Source: JBGAHD01 sp044226395
GTDB taxonomy: Bacteria > Pseudomonadota > Gammaproteobacteria > Xanthomonadales > Ahniellaceae
Length of the DNA: 64,000 bases
Direction: 5' to 3'
Assembly: GCA_044226395.1 (NCBI GenBank)
Contig: JBGAHD010000005.1
Coordinates: forward strand, 310,001-374,000
How positions within the stretch are numbered: position 1 is the first letter of the stretch; the number at the start of each line of letters is the position of its first letter. A program made the translations under genes and the position numbers. A model generated the notes under the pieces. It was given only the letters and a program-made list of their open reading frames with translations. It made no database searches and was not told the DNA's origin. Positions 10,701 through 17,831 of the stretch are shown here, one piece after another.

Positions 10701-11269
10701 ACCAGACCAAAGGTCGAGCCGATGATCTGACCATTGACGATGGTCGCGTTCGCGGGATTGTTGTCGGGTGAGAAGTTGAACGGCCCGCGCACCATCCACG
10801 AATTCGTGCCGGCGGTGCCGGTGGTGTTGGGATTGCCGTTGGAATACACATTCGCGGCGACGTTGGGCGAGTCCTGGCAGAACTGCTGCGGATTGGAAAA
10901 ACCAATATCGCGCGCGGTCTGATTGCCGGTGGTGAACAACACCGTCGTGCGCGGTCCCGGCGAGGCGAAACCCGAGGCACCGGGGAACAGACGAATCGTC
11001 GTCACTGCCTCGATGCGCAGCTGATTACCCGGCAGCGTGATGCTGTACGCACCCGTGGTGGCATTGCTGGTGACCGACGTGGTGTTGCCCAGTTCGTCGA
11101 TCGCGTTCAAGGTCACGCCACCGATCGGCGGTTCGGCCGTGGGGCCGGTGTTGCCGTACAGACCGTTGGCGTTGATGTCGCGAAAGACCGTGCCGCTGAC
11201 GGTCGCCGCGCGCGCGTTCGCGCCCAGGCCCGCCGCGATGACGGCGGATACCAGCAATAGCTTTCTCAC
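4721..11269 (-). CDS. Giant secreted surface protein: SdrD-like, six GEVED repeats, DUF11, C-terminal sorting signal
   Basis: The protein has 2182 residues from a GTG start (RKLLLVSAVIAAGLGANARA signal peptide; GGGGG seven bases upstream). In order: an SdrD/Cna-B-like domain (about 24-110); a region with propeller-like strands (about 110-650, e.g. TLSEDERTLWALNLNDRTVL); a second SdrD-like domain (about 655-800, LDSDRDGVQDPNEAPV); six GEVED repeats (about 806-1843), each from LGDLPD to GEVEDY; an SdrD-like domain (about 1850-1970, WEDSNNNGQVDGGEAGI); a DUF11 domain (about 1998-2120, FTITVYNQGTIPATNVQITD); and a tail VPANANWALIALIAAMLMIG followed by GRRRR. The tail fits an IPTL-CTERM-like anchor cleaved by a dedicated protease. 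A role in adhesion or surface coating is inferred. A terminator lies downstream. Confidence 0.85.
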   Translation of the reverse strand: MRKLLLVSAVIAAGLGANARAATVSGTVFRDINANGLYGNTGPTAEPPIGGVTLNAIDELGNTTSVTSNATTGAYSITLPGNQLRIEAVTTIRLFPGASGFASPGPRTTVLFTTGNQTARDIGFSNPQQFCQDSPNVAANVYSNGNPNTTGTAGTNSWMVRGPFNFSPDNNPANATIVNGQIIGSTFGLVYQRSTDSLFAAAFLKRHSGLGIGDGNPVVAANTNTNETGAIYRIANPNAASPVASLLIDVQAFGINTGSVTRVENGATADFEAPPTVATSPNIDADAFDKVGKVGLGALTLSEDERTLWALNLNDRTVLQIPLTIAGGVPTAIGAGIVTHNVGASAAAPTCTNGVFRPFALKEMDGFVYVGGVCTAETSGTAADLRAAVLRLDPQAAPGTFTSVLNVPLNYPRGSASDDGVTPTNAAWRPWRATWGAIVAPAPGAATYGQTIQPQPILSDIEFDADGSMILSFIDRLSHQAGNGNYSPLAADGSPRATYEGAAGGDVLLACFSGGTWTLESAGGCGTRFSDATTGGQGPGNGEFFWHDKYQGATYPPDQTINVGGHREITLGGAAVHAVRREMVSSVFDPRTAFRAAGYRMFNLVDFDLTATNNAGETARSVEIFGQDAGGGLPVRFGKAAGIGNVEMMCSPPPIEIGNRVWLDSDRDGVQDPNEAPVANVAMTLYSATGAVLGRTTTSAAGEWYFTFSVGATDASTADNNVILPAPFFQNYFVAIDANNFASGQPLFARSRTTANADPSANGDARDSDGTPAAIPSVGTLTAFALSTGGPGANDHTIDFGFLSPDLGDLPDATAGTGANDYQTLIANGGPVHPVVPGLFLGTSVDGEADGQPSAGATGDDTNGGDDEDGITVGNLALTQNVAPVVNLTATNTTSSAARVCGFIDYNADGDFADAGESTSVAVPNGSINAAFVLNFGIVPTGSATASFARFRLSSDTAGACAATGVATDGEVEDYPVTIAANNDLGDLPDSGAGVGANNYETLNASGGPSHPIVAGLRLGATVDNEADGQPNAGATGDGADEDGITVANLSLTQNVAPVVNLTATNTTGTAARVCGFIDYNADGDFADAGESANVAVPTGSNNAPFVLNFGVVPTGSATASFARFRLSTDTAGACAPNGVASNGEVEDYAVTIGTNNDLGDLPDSGAGVGANNYETLNASGGPSHPIVAGLRLGATVDNEADGQPNAGATGDGADEDGITVANLSLTQNVAPVVNLTATNTTGSAARVCGFIDYNADGDFADAGESANVAVPTGSNNAPFVLNFGVVPTGSATASFARFRLSTDTAGACAPNGVATNGEVEDYAVTIASNNDLGDLPDTGVGVGANNYETLNASGGPSHPIVAGLRLGATVDNEADGQPSAGANGDGADEDGITVADLNLTVGVAPAVNLTATNTTGSAARACGFIDFNGDGDFADAGESANVAVPTGSNNAPFVLNFGAVPFGSATATFARFRLSTDTAGACAPNGAATNGEVEDYVAGVAAPSDLGDLPDTGPGTGAGNYETASANGGPRHPQRAGLRLGATIDTEADGQPSVGANGDGADEDGVTLADLAFVAGAPANVRVTVTNTTGTAARVCGFVDFNADGDFADASEATQVAVADGSNNATLTLAFGTVPANVAASSYARFRLSTATSACAATGAELDGEVEDYVTSGSSFDLGDLPDGAPGVGAGNYQTLLADGGARHPIVTGIQLGATIDAEADGQPNAGATGDGADEDGVTFPVAGFELGSPARAQIVASNSAGTPALVCGFIDWNGDGDFDDAAERAQGTVAAGAVNAALTLDFGTSPTSVAATIYSRFRISTDPACAPSGDATNGEVEDYVVPTTGNGALSLGDLVWEDSNNNGQVDGGEAGIAGIPVTLYRDDNQDCQADGAALATQPTTGTGGYLFTDLLPGNYIVEIQPPSTYLGSTGSGRYTPTGPFEPGPDPDNDVNNDDNGRNITPTVIRACTVQLTAKAEPTTDGDVDNNTNLSVDFGLVRNFDLALRKTLSPGQASVVRVGDTVSFTITVYNQGTIPATNVQITDYIPAGMALNDAAWTAIGLNNATRVIAGPIAPGGSSAVTIGLRITTPSTVGYRNLAEIDTAQDGTGGTPTDIDSIPDTDGGNDGPPTDDAIDNSNNDEDDADIATVTIATGVPANANWALIALIAAMLMIGMGRRRRVS
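5740..8854 (-). repeat. Six tandem coding repeats of about 520 bp (GEVED modules)
   Basis: Six units each encode about 173 residues, starting LGDLPD and ending GEVEDY. Each carries the calcium-site-like core GFIDYNADGDFADAGE. The second to fourth units (roughly 7,260-8,310) are nearly identical in DNA: the start of one unit differs from the next at about five positions in 140. The first, fifth and sixth are more diverged. This points to recent tandem amplification or gene conversion in the middle of the array. Confidence 0.9.
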
Positions 11270-11361
11270 AAATAACCCCCGAAGCCGATAGACGGCGAGC
11301 GATCCGTATTCGCCCGATGCCGTGTATTTTGCGTGAGCTTCGGCGACGCGTGCGCGTCGAC

Positions 11362-11407
11362 ACATGATGTTGCATGACGCTGTCACTTCGCCACACGATG
11401 TTTTGCA
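11362..11407. repeat. Paired direct repeats in the promoter region of the GEVED gene
   Basis: ACATGATGTTGCA and ACACGATGTTTTGCA occur 18 bases apart, about 95-135 bases upstream of the GTG start. They could be sites for a regulator; no -35/-10 pair is convincing nearby. Nothing else is seen in the 193-base gap. Confidence 0.3.
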
Positions 11408-11462
11408 CTTGGCGCGAAGGCGCGCGATGGCAAGTATCGCTACGCTGCTAAGTGGCGCTTAC

Positions 11463-13280
11463 TTATTCGAAACCATCGGCGAAGAGAAAGCCCGGCGCGC
11501 CGGGCACGAGGGTGTTGAAGCTCACGTTCGCGTCGACAGACTCCGCGTCCCGACCAACGGAGGCCGCGCCCCAAGTCGGTCCCGCATCGCTGATCAGCGT
11601 GAAGCGATGCATCCGCCCCCAAGTCAGACTCGCCGTGTTCGAGCCTTGCCATTGGCGCGTGTCGCCGAGTGCCTGGACGGTCCAATCATTGCCGGGATCT
11701 TTGTCGACATCGGCGAATTCGAAATCGCTGGCACTGGCCGTTGCCGCCAGTGACACCTGAAAACTCGTCAACCCGCGCGACGACGTGATGCGCAGATTCG
11801 GTTCGCCGCCCGTGGTGCTCACGCGCATGTAGTCGATGTTCATCAGCGCGTAGTCGTAGCGATAGCGACCATCGGGCAAGGGCGTCACGCGCGCGCCAAC
11901 TTGAAAGCCACCCTCCGGCGTGCCCACGCGCGTGCCGCGCGACCACCAGCCCAGACCCGAACGCGGCGCCCAGCGATCGATCGCCGCGCCCGACTGCAAG
12001 GGTTCGAGCATCTGCAAGGTCCACGCGGCATCGGTCTTGACCGGCAGCACGGCGCGCGTGCCGATGGAGTTGTCGAAGCGACTGTCCTCGCGCACCAAAT
12101 ACCAGGCTTCGAACCACCAACTCGCGCCCGCGTTGAGCGTGGGCAGCAGATCAATTTCGTTCGCCGTCAGTCGCTCGTTGTACGGCCCGCCCACGCCCGA
12201 ACCGGGATCGAAATTGCCATCGCAATCCTGATCGTAGATCGAACCGCAACGACCCCAACGACCACTCCAGGGAATGATCTCGCCGCGCGGGCCGAGATCG
12301 TCGGACGAATCATTGGTGAAGGCCGAATACAGATCCGTGCAGCCGCGATAGAGAATCACGTCACCCGTGCAATCGCAGTCGTTGTTGACCGCGAAGAACG
12401 CATGTTTGAGGCCGGACACGCCGATCTGCGCTAGTCGCCCCTGCGCGTCGAGCCGATAGAGGTTCCACACCAGGAATGGATGCTGATCATTGCCATAAGG
12501 CGGGCTCGGCGCGGAAAACTTGGGCAGCCAGGGAATGTCCACCGGACCCGTATTGCCCAGCTCCGCGTTCGGCGCGAACACCACCGTGCCATCGCTGCTG
12601 CCGATCGCGCAGCCGTTGCAGCGCATGGCGAAGACCGCGCTGATGTCGATCAAGCTCAGGTCGGGCTTGCGCGTCGCATCGGGCCACAACAAGGTCGAGC
12701 GACAACTGTGCGTGCCCTTGGCGTGTCGCGCGAGCACGGGATTGGGCGCCTCGCGCGCGCTCGGTAGGCGCAGATCGAGCGCGCCCACGGCTTGACCCGC
12801 GAGCGCATCGACACCGAGACGTCGCGCCAAATCCGGCAGCACGCGCAAATCGAGATTGCGCCATTCGACCCTGCCCGCGACGGGCGGCATGCGATGCGCC
12901 ATCTCCGCGAGCCACAGGCCGCGACCGCGCGCGTCGGTGATCACATAAGCCAGCTGGCCTTCGACGGGCGCGATGCGCAGACCGTCGAGGCGCACGCGGC
13001 GATCGCCGCGCACGAATTCGAGATGCGCCTCGAAGCGCAAGGTCGTCGTGGCCGCGCGCGCGGACGCGGCGCTTTCGTCGGCGCGCCACACGGCGTAGTC
13101 ATCGGGATGCTTGCGCGCCAAGCGCGCGTCGCCGCCATCGAGGCGCGCGATCTCGACGCGCCACTGCGCCAGGCCGCCGCGATTGAGATACAGCGTGGCG
13201 CTGGCGCGATCCTCATCGGCCGCGCGCGCCAGGCCCGCGGTGATCACCGTGAGCAGCAGCAGCGACAGCCAGACTTTCAT
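11463..13280 (-). CDS. Secreted protein of unknown function ending in a DGFE tail
   Basis: The protein has 605 residues with a clear signal peptide (KVWLSLLLLTVITAGLARA). The mature part is rich in Trp, Asp and Cys pairs (MRCNGCAIG, NNDCDCTGDVILYRGC, GRCGSIYDQDCDGNFDPGSG); the last resembles a calcium-binding loop. It ends FLFADGFE at the stop, a short C-terminal signature I associate with many secreted proteins of Xanthomonadales. I recognise no enzyme family. It starts 12 bases after the stop of the DUF2333 gene, so the two are probably co-transcribed, and the GEVED surface-protein gene follows downstream. Confidence 0.75.
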   Translation of the reverse strand: MKVWLSLLLLTVITAGLARAADEDRASATLYLNRGGLAQWRVEIARLDGGDARLARKHPDDYAVWRADESAASARAATTTLRFEAHLEFVRGDRRVRLDGLRIAPVEGQLAYVITDARGRGLWLAEMAHRMPPVAGRVEWRNLDLRVLPDLARRLGVDALAGQAVGALDLRLPSAREAPNPVLARHAKGTHSCRSTLLWPDATRKPDLSLIDISAVFAMRCNGCAIGSSDGTVVFAPNAELGNTGPVDIPWLPKFSAPSPPYGNDQHPFLVWNLYRLDAQGRLAQIGVSGLKHAFFAVNNDCDCTGDVILYRGCTDLYSAFTNDSSDDLGPRGEIIPWSGRWGRCGSIYDQDCDGNFDPGSGVGGPYNERLTANEIDLLPTLNAGASWWFEAWYLVREDSRFDNSIGTRAVLPVKTDAAWTLQMLEPLQSGAAIDRWAPRSGLGWWSRGTRVGTPEGGFQVGARVTPLPDGRYRYDYALMNIDYMRVSTTGGEPNLRITSSRGLTSFQVSLAATASASDFEFADVDKDPGNDWTVQALGDTRQWQGSNTASLTWGRMHRFTLISDAGPTWGAASVGRDAESVDANVSFNTLVPGAPGFLFADGFE

Positions 13281-13292
13281 CGACCGCCCGCC

Positions 13293-14318
13293 TCACCCGC
13301 GCTCGAGCAATTGCCGCAGCTCGATCACCGCGGCATTGGCGCGCGAGACGTAGTTGGCCATCACCAGCGAGTGATTGGCGAAGAAGCCGTACTGGCTGCC
13401 ATTGAGAATCACCGGACTGCCGATGGGCGCCTGCGATTCCTCGAGTTCGCGAATGATCTGACGCAGGCTAACTTGCGCGTTCTTGTCGCGCAGCACCGGC
13501 CCGAAGTCATGCTCGATCGCGCGCAGGAAGTGCAGCAGCGCCCACGTGGACCCGCGTGCTTCGTAAAACACATCATCGATCTTCGCCCACGGCGTCTTGA
13601 CCAGGCTCTCGTCGGCCACGGGCTTGGACTGACGCGCGCTGGGATCATTGGCCAGATCGGTGTTGATGCGTTCTTGTCCCACGCTCGCCGACAAGCGCTG
13701 CGAGAGCGAGCCCAAGCGCTTCTCGACCAAGCCGAGATACATCGCCAGATTGTCCGCGCGCGCGTAGAACTGCGCGTTGTCCTGGACGCTGTCGGACAAG
13801 CGCGTCAGATAGGCATCGACGCGCTCGGCGCCCCCGCGCAGCTGACTCTCGGTCGAGGGCAGAATCCAGTGGCGATGCTTGTAGGAAAAATAGTTGAACG
13901 CCTCGCGCAGATCGTCGTCCTCGATCGACTGCGTCTGCGAGCGCGAGAAATCGTTGCGCAGCGCCTGGGCCAGATCGCGAATCTGCAGGATCACGCCGAA
14001 TTCCCAATTCGGTACGTTGTCGAGCAACACGCCCGGCGGCATCACGTCGTTGGCGAGATAACCGCCGCGCTTGTCGAGCAAGGTGTTCGTGACTTCGATC
14101 AGGGCGATGGCGGTGGTCGAGCCGGTGACCAGGGGCTCTTCGCGCGATTTGGCATAGGCGGCGGCGCGCTCGTTCACGTCGAAGGCGTCGGGCTCGGTGT
14201 CCCACCACCACATCATCGCCAGCAACAACACGCCGAAGGCGGCGACCACGCCCAGGAGCGCGCGCCACCACAGACGGCGCGGAGACAAGGGACTGGAAGG
14301 GCTCGCCGGGATGGCCAT
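13293..14318 (-). CDS. DUF2333-family inner-membrane protein
   Basis: The protein has 341 residues. One N-terminal membrane segment (WWRALLGVVAAFGVLLLAMMWWW) is followed by a periplasmic domain with the family's features: a conserved start DTEPDAFDVNERAA, TGSTTAIALIEVTNTLLDKRGGYL and NWEFGVILQIRDLAQALRNDFSRS, and a C-terminal FANHSLVMANYVSRANAAVIELR. DUF2333 proteins are widespread in gammaproteobacteria and their function is unknown. The ATG was preferred over a GTG six codons upstream because GGAG stands seven bases before it. It heads a likely operon with the DGFE protein. Confidence 0.85.
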   Translation of the reverse strand: MAIPASPSSPLSPRRLWWRALLGVVAAFGVLLLAMMWWWDTEPDAFDVNERAAAYAKSREEPLVTGSTTAIALIEVTNTLLDKRGGYLANDVMPPGVLLDNVPNWEFGVILQIRDLAQALRNDFSRSQTQSIEDDDLREAFNYFSYKHRHWILPSTESQLRGGAERVDAYLTRLSDSVQDNAQFYARADNLAMYLGLVEKRLGSLSQRLSASVGQERINTDLANDPSARQSKPVADESLVKTPWAKIDDVFYEARGSTWALLHFLRAIEHDFGPVLRDKNAQVSLRQIIRELEESQAPIGSPVILNGSQYGFFANHSLVMANYVSRANAAVIELRQLLERG

Positions 14319-14465
14319 GCTCGACTCCGAAGGCACGAACGGCGCGCGAGGAGGCGCGCGCCGGGATTGCGACGGCGCAAGCTTAGCGGGTCGTGGGTGT
14401 CGGCTCCTAGCGCGAGCCAGGTGACGCGCGTTTAGCCTTGGCGCTGCCTGCGCTTTCGACGTGAC

Positions 14466-14522
14466 GGGCGTGAATGCGCACGCGCCTTCAGCGCGCTGGG
14501 CGTGATTGCGCGAACGCCTTCA
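14466..14522. repeat. Two imperfect 25-bp direct repeats
   Basis: GGGCGTGAATGCGC and GGGCGTGATTGCGC begin two 25-base copies that both end CGCCTTCA, separated by seven bases. They lie in the 240-base gap between the kinase-like gene and the DUF2333 gene. Function unknown; a protein-binding array or promoter-distal hairpin pair is possible. Confidence 0.45.
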
Positions 14523-14557
14523 CGTGACGGGCCAGCCGAAGCCGGCACTAATAGCGC

Positions 14558-15559
14558 CTAGGCGTGACTGACCAGACGCTTCCAGCGCACCGACAGGGGC
14601 AGCTCCGGCGATTCGCGCGGCGTGTCGAGCCATTGCGACAGGGCCTCGACCAATTGCGCGGGCCCTTCGAAGCGCTCGCGCGGCGCGCGCATCAGGCATT
14701 GATGCACGATGCGCGCGAGTTCGCGCGGCACGGTCGGCATCAGTTCGCGCAGCGACGGCGGCTCGGCTTCACGAAGCGCCGCGAGCATCTGCGCGGGCGT
14801 GCGGCCACTCACCGGCGGTCGACCCGCGAGCATGCGATAGAGCGTGGCGCCGAGCGCGTAGACATCGCCGCGCGGATCGGGCTCGCCCGCCTCCGCGTCG
14901 AGACGCTCGGGCGGCAGATAACCGGGCGTGCCTTCGGGATCGCCGAACTCGGGCGCGGCCACGCGCGAGGCGCGCAGGCCGAAGTCGAGAATCTGCGGGC
15001 GCGGCACGCCATCGCCATCGCGACCCAGCAAGACATGACGCGGCTTGAGATCGCGATGCGCCACGCCCTGGCGACGCGCCGCGTCGAGCGCGCGCGCGAC
15101 ATCAACGATCAATGCCGCGCGCGCGCGCGCATCGTGATCGGCGCCGAGCGCATCGAAGGTCGGGCCATCGACGAAGGCGCGCGCGATCACCAAACGCTCG
15201 CCATCGTCCAGGCCATCGTGCACGGGCACGATGTGCGGGTGACGCAGACTCATCGCGGCCTCGATGCCGGCGCGACACAGCGCGCGCGCGTCATCATCGA
15301 TCGGTCGCAGCCATTTGATCGTGACCAAGCGGCCCTCGCGCGAGTCGTACGCGCGAAACACCGCCGATCGCGCCGTGCGCCACAACAGACGTTCGATGCG
15401 AAACCGTCGCGCCCACGGCGCGGCCATGGCCTCGCGCTCGATCGGCTCGCGCGCGGGCGCGGCGCCGGACGTGAGCCAGGGCGGCAATTCCACCGGCGCG
15501 CGCGGCGCCGGTCGCGGCGCGGTGGCGCCTTCGATGAGACTTGGCTGAGCCAAGGACAT
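14558..15559 (-). CDS. Serine/threonine-kinase-like protein with degenerate ATP-binding motifs
   Basis: The protein has 333 residues with a PknB-type kinase fold starting near residue 53. It retains the lysine of VAIK (TIKWL, K82), an alpha-C glutamate (E100), HRDLKP (168-173), DFG (192-194) and GTPGYLPPE. The glycine-rich loop is absent (ERLLWRTARSAVFRAYD replaces GxGxxG). The metal-binding asparagine after HRDLKP is histidine (HRDLKPRHVLL). The first 50 residues are Pro/Ala-rich, and there is no membrane or sensor domain after the kinase fold. The start was set at the ATG six bases after GAGGAG. Activity is uncertain and it may be a pseudokinase. Its substrates are unknown; it lies upstream of surface-protein genes on the same strand. 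Confidence 0.85.
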   Translation of the reverse strand: MSLAQPSLIEGATAPRPAPRAPVELPPWLTSGAAPAREPIEREAMAAPWARRFRIERLLWRTARSAVFRAYDSREGRLVTIKWLRPIDDDARALCRAGIEAAMSLRHPHIVPVHDGLDDGERLVIARAFVDGPTFDALGADHDARARAALIVDVARALDAARRQGVAHRDLKPRHVLLGRDGDGVPRPQILDFGLRASRVAAPEFGDPEGTPGYLPPERLDAEAGEPDPRGDVYALGATLYRMLAGRPPVSGRTPAQMLAALREAEPPSLRELMPTVPRELARIVHQCLMRAPRERFEGPAQLVEALSQWLDTPRESPELPLSVRWKRLVSHA

Positions 15560-16577
15560 GATCATCTCCTCGCGCGGTTCGCCGCGCGCATGCCCGTCAG
15601 CCATGATCGAATCCGCTCACTTCAACGCCCTTGCCCAGCAGGTACGGCGTGAAAGGCGTTCGGGATGACGCGACACGCGTCATGGCCGCCCAGGTAACAC
15701 ACGCGGGATGGCAAGGCGATGACATGACGCTCTCCGATTCAACACTGACACGTTCAAGACCGACAGCGTGATGCTCGATTCTTTCGGGCCGTCGCCGGCC
15801 ACGCGGTCGCCTCTGCGGGCGTTGCCACTCGATCACATGAAGCCAGACGCGCGACCGCGACATGTCGTCGCGGCCACGCGCCCGCGTGCCTGGCAACCGG
15901 TCATGGACTGACCGATCACTGGGGCCTCCGCCCCGGCCGCGCCGCCAATTCAGCGGCGGACGCGGTGTCCCTGCGCGAACGTCGTTGCCTCCGTCCGCCG
16001 CGCGCGACGGGGCGACACGCCCCCGAGCGCGCGAGTCGCTCACTCCGATCCACCCGATCGCTGGGGGTCGCGACGCGCCAACGTGGCGCGCGCGCGAAAA
16101 CGAGGCATTCGCGAAGTGACGAGACGATGCCGCGCCGCGCGTCCAGGGGACGCGAGGTCGACGACCAACGTTCCGGGGTTTGCCGCCGGGCGGCATCGCC
16201 AGACGCGTGCGCGTGCGCACGCCAGGACCGGCGGGACGCCGGTCCGAGAAGACCACTGGATCATCGTTCACTCCGTGAAGCCCATGTCATGTTTATGGGT
16301 TACCGCGATGGCCTCGCGATACCTGTGACGCATGACTCGCCACGAGACTCTTATACGAGAAAAATCGCGCGATGTCGCGCGAGTTGGCCGTGCTCGCGAA
16401 GATTTTTCCGCGCGATCTCGGCCGCGCGAAGCGATGCGTTGCCGTCAGGCGACAATCGCGCCGCGTTTGTGGTCGCGGCGCGACAGTTCACATCGCTAGG
16501 CCCGCGCCACCGACGCCGCTTTCGCCGATGCACGCTCGCGGCTTATCGCGCCGCGAGCGTCATGACCTCGAAAGCAC
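15560..16577. other. About 1 kb without a convincing gene, rich in small palindromes
   Basis: Open frames here are arginine-rich and repetitive and show no domain. The stretch holds many hairpins: GACCGGC/GCCGGTC, GCGTGCGC/GCGCACGC near 16,205-16,222, GGGGC/GCCCC near 15,922, and CCGCC/GGCGG near 15,944. It must contain the promoter of the kinase-like gene. An untranslated RNA is possible but nothing specific supports one. Confidence 0.5.
16226..16244. repeat. REP-like hairpin
   Basis: GACCGGC and GCCGGTC flank GGGAC (GTCCC on the other strand). The loop matches the TCCC loops of the large element at 4407-4523, suggesting the same repeat family. Confidence 0.45.
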
Positions 16578-17831
16578 TTAGCGTCGCGGCTGCTGATAGC
16601 CCTCGAACACGAAGCCCACGCCATCGCGCGAGCCGATCAGGGTCAAGGTCGGCGCGGCCGTGCCCGTGGTCGGCACGTAATACCAACCGCGGCCGCGGAT
16701 GGGCGCAAGCAGCGGGTCCTGGACCGACCGCAGTTCGAACTCGAAGAAACTCCAACCCGCGTGCGTCTCGCGCGCCTTGCCGACCAGGTCGCAGTCCGCG
16801 CTGAATGGGCCGGACACGCAGATCGTGCCGTCGGCCTCGATGCGCGCGCGTCGAATCAGCGGCGGGTCGGCTTCGAAAAACAAGTCGCGCGTGAACTCGA
16901 AGGTCGCGAGCTCGGCGAAGTTCAGCGGACGACGCAAAGGCGTGCGCGTGTCGAACTGCGGCTCCACGTCGATTCGCGACAACAGTTTGGGATTCTCGGT
17001 GAAGTCGAGATGCAAGCCGCGCACTTCATCGTCGCCCGCGGACCAATGCGCGATCGACCAGAACGATGGCGCGCGTTCGACCGAGCTGTCGCGCGCGCTC
17101 ACGAACAGCGAGACATCGCGCGTGAATAGAATGCCGCTCACGCGCGCCTCGATCACCGGCGACAAGCCGCTCAGCGGAAACAGGCTCGGCGACTCGCGCC
17201 CCGCCAACCACAGCACGCCGTCGGGATCGGCGGCGCCGAACACGGGCTGTGCAGCGCTGACACCGTCATTGCGATACTCACCCGAGTACAACACGCCGCC
17301 GAAGCCCGGCACCACGCTCGTGCACCCGGATTGACCGAGAACCTGCGTCGCCGTCTTCGACAAGCGCTTGAGATCGATCGAGCCCGAGCCATAACCCGCG
17401 CCGGCGATGCCGTCGGCGACGTACTCGAGCTTGCCCTCGAGGCAGTCGAACAGCGTGATCGTCACCTGACCCCACGCGTTCAAGGTGTGTCGGGCCGGAT
17501 CGAACTCACCGAAGCGCATGCCGCGGCTCAGAAACGCGGGACCCGTGATGCGCACCGACGCGGACGAGCGCGGATCGACGCGGCCATCGATATACAAATG
17601 CACCGGCTGGCCCGTGGGATCGTAGACGTACCACAGCACGATCACGCGTTCGTTGTCGATCGCTTCGATCGTCAAGCCGTGACCGCTTTGCAGCGGCTGA
17701 TACCAACCGCCACTGATCTGCGCGATATCGAGCGCGTTGGCGCGCGCCAATGACGTCACGGCGGCCAGCGCGATCAAGAGCACCGCGATGCCCAGCCGCG
17801 CGAACAGGAAACGCATCGAAGACGTGTTCAT
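16578..17831 (-). CDS. Secreted protein of the 'SGGWY-SGHG' family, copy 2 of a tandem pair
   Basis: The protein has 417 residues with a signal peptide (FARLGIAVLLIALAAVTSLA). The mature protein begins with ISGGWYQPLQSGHGLTIEAI, then VLWYVYDPTGQPVHLYIDG and GPAFLSRGMRFGEFDP, a module shared with the neighbouring gene. The C-terminal half differs more but keeps GWSFFEFELR and a final RGWYYV strand. I know this opening motif as common in Xanthomonadales secreted proteins, but no function is established that I can name. It overlaps the upstream paralogue by four bases (ATGA), so the two are translationally coupled. Confidence 0.75.
   Translation of the reverse strand: MNTSSMRFLFARLGIAVLLIALAAVTSLARANALDIAQISGGWYQPLQSGHGLTIEAIDNERVIVLWYVYDPTGQPVHLYIDGRVDPRSSASVRITGPAFLSRGMRFGEFDPARHTLNAWGQVTITLFDCLEGKLEYVADGIAGAGYGSGSIDLKRLSKTATQVLGQSGCTSVVPGFGGVLYSGEYRNDGVSAAQPVFGAADPDGVLWLAGRESPSLFPLSGLSPVIEARVSGILFTRDVSLFVSARDSSVERAPSFWSIAHWSAGDDEVRGLHLDFTENPKLLSRIDVEPQFDTRTPLRRPLNFAELATFEFTRDLFFEADPPLIRRARIEADGTICVSGPFSADCDLVGKARETHAGWSFFEFELRSVQDPLLAPIRGRGWYYVPTTGTAAPTLTLIGSRDGVGFVFEGYQQPRR

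Noticed and set aside
12792..14435. A 547-codon plus-strand frame
   Set aside because: It lies opposite the DUF2333 gene and the start of the DGFE-protein gene and is low-complexity.
15597..16271. A 224-codon minus-strand frame in the 1-kb gap
   Set aside because: The product is Arg/Pro-rich without any domain, and the DNA is full of palindromes. I treat the stretch as non-coding.
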